Origin: Theodoxus fluviatilis
Taxonomy: Eukaryota; Mollusca; Gastropoda; Cycloneritida; Neritidae
Assembly: GCA_034096865.1 (NCBI GenBank)
Contig: JAWQFJ010001802.1
Coordinates: 56,466 to 120,465 of the forward strand
Direction of reading: 5' to 3'
Length of the DNA stretch: 64,000 nucleotides
Below are positions 1 to 11,200 of the stretch, in pieces. Under the pieces are notes generated by a model, which saw only the letters and a list, made by a program, of their open reading frames with translations, did not search any database and was not told the origin of the DNA. Within the stretch, counting starts at the first letter, position 1, and the number at the start of each line of letters is the position of its first letter. The position numbers and the translations under genes are program-made.

Positions 1-450
1 CATATTTTGAAGTGACCTTGACCCTGAACTATGGAAGATAACTGTTTCAAACTTAATAATTATGTGGGGCACATGTTATACTTTCATCATGAGACACATT
101 TGGTCACATATCATCAAGGTCAAGGTCACTTTGACCCTTATGAAATGTGACCAAAATGGGGTAGTGAACCACTAAAAGTGACAATATCACATGGTAGAAA
201 GTGCCAATAAGCACCATTGTGCTTCCTATGTCTTGAATTAACAGCTTTGTGTTGTATGACCTTGGATGACCTTGACCTTGGGTCAAGGTCACATGTATTT
301 TGGTAGGAAAAATGTCTAAAGCATTTCTTTGTGTATGATGTCATTGGTAGGTTTAGTTGTTTGACCTTGACCTTGAAGGTCACCTGAAGGTCAAGGTCAT
401 ATAAAGGTCAAGGTCAAGCATGTGAGTCGTATGGGCTTTGCCCTTCTTGT
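1..450 (+). mobile_element. HINE/Helentron-like copy H1 (5' end outside window)
   Basis: 3' part of the GACCTTGACC-rich family, ending GCATGTGAGTC, GGGCTTTGCCC hairpin, TTCTTGT. Confidence 0.85.
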
Positions 451-920
451 TTATGAGTAGGTGTGAAAAAAGAAGGCATTCTAGCCATTTAAAGAGGCAT
501 AACTTTTACTTCATCTTGCCAAGAGGCTTGTCGTGTACTTTTCTCTACTGTTCAGAAAGAGAGGCCTGCACTCATAGTCGTAAGCACCTGCATCTTCACC
601 TCACTCTCGGCTGCCCTGAGAACATTTCACTTGCTAGGTCTGTGCCATCAAAAACAGTTGCAATGTTGCCAAGACACTTGTTGAAAGGGGCTCTTCCTCT
701 GAAGACCTTCTGTTGCCTGGATCTTGGGAGTTTCTTGTCACCTGAGGTAATGCTTGAATTAAAATTCAGTAGTTTCCTTCAGTGTTGGACAAGTATATTT
801 GCATATCTAACTCTCTGCCACATCAGAAGCAACTACGCTTTCTGAAATTAAGTCACTGTACTGCCAAAAGTTTTAATATATTGAAGGATGGCAATGAAAA
901 GTTGTTTTGCTTTGTTGCAG

Positions 921-1009
921 TCGCACGGGGAAAAATATCAAAGATGGAAAACTGATTAGACAGGATGAAGATGGCTATGAAAACTTTGATGACTACTGGT
1001 CAGCATCAG
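921..1009 (+). CDS. CENPC: CENP-C exon: first visible N-terminal Mif2/MIND-binding motif
   Basis: Bounded by a TTGTTGCAG acceptor and a G|GTAATG donor, phase 1 in and out. It reads RTGKNIKDGKLIRQD then GYENFDDYWSAS. This follows the Mif2 N-terminal pattern R-K/R-T-G, a spacer, then E-N/D-x-D-D-[FY]-[FW], which in yeast contacts the MIND/Mis12 complex. The exon upstream must end in two bases and lies outside the window or was not found. Confidence 0.85.
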
Positions 1010-4000
1010 GTAATGTTTTCTTTCCTTCATATTGATCATTTTAGTGACAATGCATAGAGTCATTTCTTAACATGTCTAGGTTTTTTATTTAATATCAATT
1101 GACAGTGTTCTTTTGTGTCATAAACGACATAGTTGTATTTGCTTTTTTGTGTGTGATGCTTTTGTGCTCAGAGTCAGGGATTAGTGCAACTTTACATTTT
1201 TCATTGCTGTTCAAAATCAATCTAGTTATAATGTTAGATGTTAAAAAAGTTATTCAACATAGATCAGGCAATCCTATTCTGGCTAAACCTCAGAAGACAT
1301 TTGTAAAATCTGGAGTAATTTTAGTTAGACTATATTGAATTTTATTTCTGTGTTTACATTTTATGGAGATATTCCGGGTATTAGACAGTCATCATCCCTT
1401 CCAATTTATTACAGATTTTAATCATTTGCAGGGGTGTTCAAACCCACTCGCCCGCTCGCCCGAGGCGAGTTAACCTTTAGAGCGCCGCCAATTTTTGTCA
1501 TTGCTTTAACCCAGAGCCACAAATTTTATTATGTGTGCCAGGTCAAATTCATTTATTACCTATTCAAGCTTTGAAGTAGATTTTTGGAGGGTGAGTAGAA
1601 AAATGGATGGCCTACATGGCACAATTAATGAAAATGCCATAGAATGTTTTTTTCAGCTGCTAAAAAATCATGAAACACAGACAACAACAAAAAACAAACA
1701 AATTCACTGTGTTTTCCTACACTCAGCACTGCTTTATGATTTATCTATTCAAGAATACAACAGCTTTTGATGAAAATGCAAAAGTGCATAGTCTCCAACG
1801 AGTCCAAGTAATGGAGATACATCTGAAAATGTTTTAGGGTATAAAAACTAAAACAAAACAAAAAATCCTACAATTACTTACGCTAGGGAAGTCAGCCGAG
1901 TCATTTTCATCTGAATCAAGCTTCCACTCCTCTCAGTCTCGATCTACTGACAACATCGGTCGAAGCACTGTTTTCCTACACTGCTCTATTTATTCAAGAA
2001 TACAACAGCTTTTGATTACTTGGAAATACATCTGAAAATGTTTTAGGGTAAAACAAAAGAAAAAATCCTACAATTACTTACGCTAGGGAAGTCAGCCGAG
2101 CCATTTTCATCTGAATCAAGCTTCCACTCCTTTCAGTCTAAACACCACAACAGATCGGTCGAAGCACATGCTTGCCTCTCTATCCCTCCATCTCCCATCA
2201 CATCAATGTCAGTAAAGCCTTCGAATTCATATTCTGAGAGTCAGAATCGAAAAATAACTCCACAAGCGCTTCAACTTCTTCGTCAGTCGCCAAACTGGGA
2301 AAGAAAAAAGTCCCATGCACAAACAACAAAGACGCAACTTCGTGAAAAAATTCGCAGAAAATTTGCGGCGTGTTCTCTCCATCGCCAAAATGGCGGATCT
2401 CGTTGCCACGTGATCCCTGCACATGACTGTGATATTTTTAGAACAGCATGACTCGATGGCTGCGTTAGGCAAGTAAACAGAGCACGTCATTATCGCTCGG
2501 CGCACTGATGCGCTGGCGGATGTCTGGGGAATGTACGCTGTGGCGCGTCAATGCGCCGGTGGCGCTCTAAAGGTTAAAATTGTGTCGGGCTAGTTAAAAC
2601 TGCAGAGTCACTCGCCCGACGGGCAAGTAAAAAAATTGGAGCACTTCAATTCTATTTGCAATTGTCCTTGACTGGATAGCAACAGTCATTTAAAAAATGT
2701 ATTGTCTGCCGCTGCATCTGCCATGTTTTTTGTCAAGCCTCGAGTGTTCCGGCGTCGCTTGCAATGAGCTAAAATAGATTTCAGCGTCCTCAACTTGTGC
2801 TCGATGGATGCATTCGTCGTGCGTACTACTAGCGACGCGAATAAACCACCCCCAGAAAAGAAGCAAAAGAAAACCTATGAAGAAAAGAAGAAGAAGGACA
2901 AGGAATACGAAGAAAAAGATGTCGACTGTTCAAGGAAAAATGGCACTTCAAAGAAGATGGGGAAAAAAGAGACTGGGTTTTTTTTCGACTAGGCGAAGAA
3001 CCTAATGTTCTGCACCCAGTGCATCAGATATGGAACCATCAAGAAAGCACCGTTTGTTGTTGGCTCTGACAACTTCAAACTGGAGAGCATCAGGTTTCAT
3101 GAACAGTCAAAGGGGCACTTGTGGAGTGCGAAATGACTGTTAATGTGCTTTTGGATAACATTTTTCAGGTTGTAGTCATGTACAGTTAAAAGTCTTCAAG
3201 ATAGTGTGATTAAAGTTGAATTCTTTTTCATTGGTGTTATTTTGCAATTTACAAGTAGTTCTAAAATCTGTAAAAGGAAGAAGATAAGATTAAGAGAATG
3301 GGTGGGTGGGGGTGGGAAGAAGAGAACAGCAAGTTCTGGAAAGGAGTGTTTTGTTAGCACATTGAGATTACAATCAGAGGATGACAGAAAGGTAGTATTA
3401 ATATAAACTAATAATATTCTCAAGTTGCATGATAATTGATAGTTGTGCCATTTCATTCTATACCAGAATGCCATATATACATATGTTTCAGTTTGTGGAG
3501 TTTCCTACCCAATTTTGAGTTGGTTCATGTTTAATTGCTTACATGGCTCTACTGTTTTCTAGTCAGCTGGAATGTTTTTAATTCCAGAATACCCTCTGTT
3601 TTGTGAAGTTTCCTCAACAGCTTTGAGTTGGTTAATGTTTACTTGTTTACAAGGTATTCTTGTATTCTAGTCAGCTGGATTGTTTTTTATGACTACTCAG
3701 TATTGTACAGTTTCCTACCTGGTGAGATTCTAGGGTGAATTTTGTGTTGTTAATCTGAATTTATGTTTAAAGTCAGTTCTGAATATAATCCTTTGTTGTT
3801 GCTATAAATAACAAGTTTTGATGTTTTATTGGTTCATTTATTTTTCAGTTTTCTAGCCAGGTTTTAAAGTTGGACTCTGCTGTGTTGATTTCAAGCTGTG
3901 CAAAATACAAAGCATATCATCTTCAATAAAGTCATGTTGCGTTGGTGTGTTTAGAAACTGCATTCAGTTTTTGACTCACATGCGAAGCAAAAGTGAGTCT

Positions 4001-7000
4001 ATGTACTGAGCCGTTTCGTCCGTCCGTCCGTCCGTCCGTCCGTCCGGGCGTAAAAAACTTAAACGTTGGATTTTTCTCGGAGACTATTAAGTCTATCAAC
4101 ACCAAATGTGGCATGATGGTGTATGATGACAAGGCCTCAAAAAACATACATAGTGACTTGACCTTGCTTCAAGGTCAAGGTCACAGGAGCCATAAATGTG
4201 GTCTCAAAAACAGTCATTTTTCACATTTTCCCAATTTTCTCCCATGTTATTGAGAATGGCAACCTTAGCTACAAGTGGTATATAGGTCAAAGCAAGCCCT
4301 ATCTTTTGATACCAGTTTGGTTGACCTTGCTTCAAGGTCAAGGTCACAGGAGCTCTTCAAAGTTGGATTGTATACATATTTTGAAGTGACCTTGACCCTG
4401 AACTATGGAAGATAACTGTTTCAAACTTAATAATTATGTGGGGCACATGTTATACTTTCATCATGAGACACATTTGTTCACATATCATCAAGGTCAAGGT
4501 CACTTTGACCCTTATGAAATGTGACCAAAATGGGGTAGTGAACCACTAAAAGTGACTATATCTCATGGTAGAAAGTGCCAATAAGCACCATTGTGCTTCC
4601 TATGTCTTGAATTAACAGCTTTGTGTTGCATGACCTTGGATGACCTTGACCTTGGGTCAAGGTCACATGTATTTTGGTAGGAAAAATGTGTTAAGCATTT
4701 CTTTGTGTATGATGTCATTGGTAGGTTTAGTTGTTTGACCTTGAAGGTCAAGGTCATATAAAGGTCAAGGTCAAGCATGTGAGTCGTATGGGCTTTGCCC
4801 TTCTTGTTCAGGTTGTAGTCATGTACAGTTAAAAGTCTTCAAGATAGTGTGATTAAAGTTGAATTCTTTCTCATTGGTGTTATTTTGCAATTTACAAGTA
4901 GTTCTAAAATCTGTAAAAGGAAGAAGATAAGATTAAGAGAATGGGTGGGTGAGGGTGGGAAGAAGAGAACAGCAAGTTCTGGAAAGGAGTGTTTTGTTAG
5001 CACATTGAGATTACAATCAGAGGATGACAGAAAGGTAGTATTAATATAAACTAATAATATTCTCAAGTTGCATGATAATTGATAGTTGTGCCATTTCATT
5101 CTATACCAGAATGCCATATGTTTCAGTTTGTGGAGTTTCCTACCCAATTTTGAGTTGGTTCATGTTTAATTGCTTACATGGCTCTACTGTTTTCTAGTCA
5201 GCTGGAATGTTTTTAATTCCAGAATACCCTCTGTTTTGTGAAGTTTCCTCAACAGCTTTGAGTTGGTTAATGTTTACTTGTTTACAAGGTATTCTTGTAT
5301 TCTAGTCAGCTGGATTGTTTTTTATGACTACTCAGTATTGTACAGTTTCCTACCTGGTGAGATTCTAGGGTGAATTTTGTGTTGTTAATCTGAATTTATG
5401 TTTAAAGTCAGTTCTGAATATAATCCTTTGTTGTTGCTATAAATAACAAGTTTTGATGTTTTATTGGTTCATTTATTTTTCAGTTTTCTAGCCAGGTTTT
5501 AAAGTTGGACTCTGCTTTGTTGATTTCAAGCTGTGCAAAATACATAGCATATCATCTTCAATAAAGTCATGTTGAGTTGGTGTGTTTAGAAACTGCATTC
5601 AGTTTTTCTTTATTTGTGTAAAATAAGTTGCGGGCTAGTAACTTTTGTGTCCAATTAGCCCGGCGGCCTAGTAAGCCGAAATAATTTTGAACACTCCTGA
5701 TTTGTCTCTTCTCTTTTCCTTTTTTTGACTCACATGCGAAGCAAAAGTGAGTCTATGTACTGAGCCGTGTCGTCCGTCCGTCCGGGCGTCCGTCCGTCCG
5801 GGCGTCCGTCCGTCCGTAAAAAACTTAAACGTTGGATTTTTCTCGGAGACTATTAAGTCTATCAACACCAAATGTGGCATGATGGTGTATGATGACAAGG
5901 CCTCAAAAAACATACATAGTGACTTGACCTTGCTTCAAGGTCAAGGTCACAGGAGCCATAAATGTGGTCTCAAAAACAGTCATTTTTCACATTTTCCCAA
6001 TTTTCTCCCACGTTATTGAGAATGGCGACCTCAGCTACAAGTGGTATATAGGTCAAAGCAAGCCCTATCTATTGATACCAGTTTGGTTGACCTTGCTTCA
6101 AGGTCAAGGTCACAGGAGCTCTTCAAAGTTGGATTGTATACATATTTTGAAGTGACCTTGACCCTGAACTATGGAAGATAACTGTTTCAAACTTAATAAT
6201 TATGTGGGGCATATGTTATACTTTCATCATGAGACACATTTGTTCACATATCATCAAGGTCAAGGTCACTTTGACCCTTATGAAATGTGACCAAAATGGG
6301 GTAGTGAACCACTAAAAGTGACTATATCTCATGGTAGAAAGTGCCAATAAGCACCATTGTGCTTCCTATGTCTTGAATTAACAGCTTTGTGTTGCATGAC
6401 CTTGGATGACCTTGACCTTGGGTCAAGGTCACATGTATTTTGGTAGGAAAAATGTGTAAAGCATTTCTTAGTGTATGATGTCATTGGTAGGTTTAGTTTG
6501 ACCTTGACCTTGAAGGTCACATGAAGGTCAAGGTCATATAAAGGTCAAGGTCATATAAAGGTCAAGGTCTAGCATGTGAGTCGTATGGGCTTTGCCCTTC
6601 TTGTTTCTTCTTAATTCATATGTGATATTTCATGAAATTTATGTGGAAGGCAATAGCATCTGTAGTGTTTGTTACATTGAGAGGCGTAGCACATGCAGCT
6701 TCCATACAAAGTATGTGGACTAAGTAATCAGTGACACTCTCTCTTGCTGCTGCCACCAGATGCGGACACAACTCGAGACACAAGCAGTGTGAAGGATGAC
6801 CAGGGGTCAGGAGCCTCCAACCATGACTTGGCTGGGGATCCACCCCACCCACGCAGGCCCGAACTTGCCACCACTAGGCGTGGCCATCCTGCCAAGGTTA
6901 GCCTTTAAAAAAAAATCAATTTTCATTATATTTTTTATTTTCTTTCTAAGCTGCAGCCACAAGCATGTCTTGACTCATGGAGACTGAATCAGTTGTTGAC

Positions 7001-8166
7001 AGAAGGGCTTCCTTGAATATCTTCATGTCTGTGTCTTTTCTTCCAACTGTTGATGGATGCACAGATATTTTTGACTCACATGCAAAGCAAAAGTGAGTCT
7101 ATGTACTCACCCATGTCGTCCGTCCGGGCGAGCGTCCGGGCATCTGTAAAAAACTTTAATGTTTGACTTTTCTTGGACACTATTAAATCTAGATCACCAA
7201 ATGTGGCCTCAAAAAACATACACAATGACTCGACCTTGCTTCAAGGTCAAGGTCGCAGGGGCCAAAATTGTTGTCTAAAAACAGCCATTTTAAACATTTT
7301 CCCAATTTTCTCTGAAGTTTTTGACATTGGATACCTGACCTATATTTGGTATATATGGCAAAGTAAGCTCTATCTTTTGATACCAGTTTGGTTGACCTTG
7401 TTTCAAGGTCAAGGTCACAGGATCTCTTCAAAGTTGGATTGTATACATATTGTGAAGTGACCTTGACCCTGAACTATGAAAGATAACTGTTTCAAATTTC
7501 ATAATTGTGTGGGGCACATGTCATACTTTCATCATGAGCCACATTTGGTCACATATCATCAAGGTCAAGGTCACTTTGACCTGTATGAAATGTGACCAAA
7601 TTGGTCAGTAAACAAGGCCATGTAAAGGCGCCGCAGGCGCCTGCATGGAAACAAATCCATGAAAACAAATCTAGATGGTAGTGCCGCAGGCTCCAAACTT
7701 ATAGGCTCCAAACTTGGTGATGGCAGCTGTCTGCAGGGACTCCAACTGCTTGGCATTGTGAGTTTCCACAAGTTTGCGTTTGCAGTACAGATGGAGAACT
7801 GGGCTGTGGTTTTGTTCTCCACTATTCGCTGAAGCAGAGTCAGCAGTGTTGGCTGGTGGTCTGCTGATTCTTGACTTGATGACCCGCACATCCTCCTCAG
7901 TGTGGCGGCCTTCTCGCACCCTATTGAGCAACTGAGCAAACTGGCAGTCCTCTTTCTGCCGCATGATCTCTGTCAGCTCAAACATGCCCGCTCTGTCGCT
8001 GAGTTGAGTTGAGTTGCACAACCTCTGTACATAGTTCACAACACAACCTCTGTACATAGTTCACAACACAACCTCTGTACATAGTTCACAACACAACTTC
8101 TCAGCATGTGAGTCGTGAGGTCTTTGCCCTTCTTGTTTTTGTTTTTTAAATAGATAAGCAGTTAAC

Positions 8167-8214
<48 letters not shown>

Positions 8215-11200
8215 GATGAGTAACACTGAAAATCCTTGAGTAACTCCAGGATATGAAACATGGATGAAATGGATGAAATAATGGTAATACAACACACACA
8301 CACACACAACCCCCCCCCCCCAAAAAAAAAAAAAAAAAAAAATCTAAACCCTGAAAAGATGCAGTATCATATACTCCTAGAGTATCCAAGACTGACTATA
8401 ATAGTGTGCAGTTCCGATCTATTTCGTAATGAATTTCAGGATGAAAGACTTAGTTTTTGACTCACATGCGAAGCAAAAGTGAGTCTATGTACTCACCCGT
8501 TTTGTCCGTCCGGGCGTCCGTTTAAAACTTTAACGTTGGATTTTTCTCGGAGACTATTAAGTCTATCAATACCCAATTTGGCATGATGGTGTATGATGAC
8601 AAGGCATCAAAAAACATACATAGTGACTTGACCTTGCTTCAAGGTCGCAGGGGCCGTAAATGTTGTCTAAAAGACAGCCATTTTTCACATTTTTCTAATT
8701 TTCTCTTAAGTTTTTGAGATTGGATACCTGACCTATATATGGTATATAGGGCAAAGTAATCCCTATCTTTTGATACCAGTTTGATTGACCTTGCTTCAAG
8801 GTCAAGGTCACAGGAGGTCTTTAAAGTTGGATTGTATACATATTTTGAAGTGATCTTGACCCTGAACTATGGAAGATAACTCTTCCAAACTTCATAACAT
8901 TGTAGTACACATATTATACTTTCATACTAGGTCACCCGTGTCGTCCATCCGGGCATCCTGTAATCCGTAAAAAAACTTTAACGTTGGATTTTTCGCGGAG
9001 ACTATTAAGTCTATCAACACCCAATTTGGCATAATGGTGTAGGATGACAAGGCGTCAAAAAACATACACAATAACTTGACCTTGCTTTAAGGTCAAGGTC
9101 ATAGGAGCTGTTCAAAGTTGGATTGTATACATATTTTGAAGTGACCTTGACCCTGAACTATGGAAGATAACTGTTTCAAACTTAATAATTATGTGGGGCA
9201 CATGTTATACTTTCACCATGATACACATTTGGTCACATATCATCAAGGTCAAGGTCACTTTGACCCTTATGAAATGTGACCAAAATGGGATAGTGAACCA
9301 CTAAAAGTGACCATGTCTCATGGTAGAAAGTGCCAATAAGCACCATTATGCTTCCTAATCCTATGTCTTGAATTAACAGCTTTGTGTTGCATGACCTTGT
9401 ATTTTGGTAGGAAAAATGTGTAAAGCAGTTCTTAGTGTATGATGTCATTGCTAGGTTTAGTTGTTTGACCTTGAAGGTCATCTGAAGGTCAAGGTCATGT
9501 AAAGGTCAAGGTCAAGCATGTGAGTCGAATGGGCTCTGCCCTTCTTGTTTCTATCGTCATTATTTCTTTCTAGAAAACCACCCTAGGGAAGGCTTTCTTT
9601 GTGCACCCCCTGCAGAATGACATTGGACGGTGAGTTTTCCATGGACATACCCATGACATTTTCATGTGCTCAGGACTGAGTGGAGGTTTCTCCCATTTTT
9701 ACTTTAGAAAAAGTGTAGACTCGTTAAATTTCTAACTGCTGAAACAAACTACTGGCATAACATCAATGAAGTGCTGATGAAAGCAAATGCCTCGCCTTGT
9801 TACGATGATTAGTAATTTGTCCAATTCTCATAGAAACTGTGATAATCTTTCATGCTGCGGCAACAGATTAGATTAATACCTTGAAATCAATTACTGGTGT
9901 AGACTAGTGAATCTCAGTAAATTGTCTTGCTAACACACCATCTTGTTGCAAATTCCTGTATCACTGTTGCGATAAACTGACTCATGCAAGGTTGTTGCTT
10001 GAATGCCCTTGTGATGCACAGAAAAACTGTTGTCCATTGTTTACTTGCCTTCCAAAGAATGCCTACTCAGTGTCTGTTGGTGTGTTTGTAGTCGCACTGG
10101 CAAGGACATCAAGGCAGGAAAAAACATACGCAAGGACAGTCTTGGCTTTGAGAACTTTGATGACTACTGGTCTGAGTCAGGTGAGTCCTGCTGCCCCTTG
10201 TGATCTTATTGTGTTCCATGATGACTGTTTGTGGAGTAAGAATATTGATGTGTATGAAGCCCCAGACATTAAATTCATTTTAAAAACTAAGATTCTCTTC
10301 CAGTATTGTTGTTGACTTGAGAGAGTTTCAATATTTGTCAGATTCAGCATTCTGATTGATTAGAAGAACATGCATTATGCAGTTTTTGACTCACATGCGA
10401 AGCAAAAGTGAGTCTATGTACTGAGCCGTGTCGTCCGTCCGTCCGGGCGTCCATCCGTCCGGGCGTAAAAAACTTAAACGTTGGATTTTTCTCGGAGACT
10501 ATTAAGTCTATCAACACCAAATGTGGCATGATGGTGTATGATGACAAGGCCTCAAAAAACATACATAGTGACTTGACCTTGCTTCAAGGTCAAGGTCACA
10601 GGAGCCATAAATGTGGTCTCAAAAACAGTCATTTTTCACATTTTCCCAATTTTCTCCCACATTATTGAGAATGGCGACCTTAGCTACAAGTGGTATATAG
10701 GTCAAAGCAAGCCCTATCTTTTGATACCAGTTTGGTTGACCTTGCTTCAAGGTCAAGGTCACAGGAGCTCTTCAAAGTTGGATTGTATACATATTTTGAA
10801 GTGACCTTGACCCTGAACTATGGAAGATAACTGCTTCAAACTTAATAATTATGTGGGGCACATGTTATACTTTCATCATGAGACACATTTGGTCACATTT
10901 CATCAAGGTCAAGGTCACTTTGACCCTTATGAAATGTGACCAAAATGGGGTAGTGAACCACTAAAAGTGACTATCTCATGGTAGAAAGTGCCAATAAGCA
11001 CCATTGTGCTTCCTATGTCTTGAATTAACAGCTTTGTGTTGCATGACCTTGGATGACCTTGACCTTGGGTCAAGGTCACATGTATTTTGGTAGGAAAAAT
11101 GTGTAAAGCATTTCTTTGTGTATGATGTCATTGGTAGGTTTAGTTGTTTGACCTTGACCTTGAAGGTCACCTGAAGGTCAAGGTCATATAAAGGTCAAGG

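Larger units (their letters stand above)
1429..5699. mobile_element. Composite transposon with CAGG[G/A]GTGTTCAAA termini (element 5)
   Basis: Inverted termini, with ATTTG at both flanks (1424-1428, 5700-5704). Inside, in order: a TTAA MITE (1470-2577), a zinc-finger ORF remnant (2804-3136), segment A (3166-3972), a HINE (3967-4808), a second copy of A (4809-5607) and the right end. The target duplication is 5 bp as read, possibly 6 with one mutation. Confidence 0.65.

Noticed and set aside
438..845. 135-codon ORF just upstream of the first CENP-C exon, with a TTCAG acceptor and a GAG|GTAATG donor
   Set aside because: It ends in phase 0, but the exon at 921 needs two bases from its predecessor, and the peptide does not resemble the G-R lead-in seen at 9574-9629.
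4198..4389. Recurrent 63-residue ORF starting MVSKTVIFHIF in many HINE copies
   Set aside because: It is present because the copies are alike; it runs through receptor half-site repeats, has no domain, and several copies are broken.
1429..5699. Assignment of element 5 to hAT because of its TTF-type zinc finger
   Set aside because: hAT elements make 8-bp duplications; only 5 (at most 6) bases match here.
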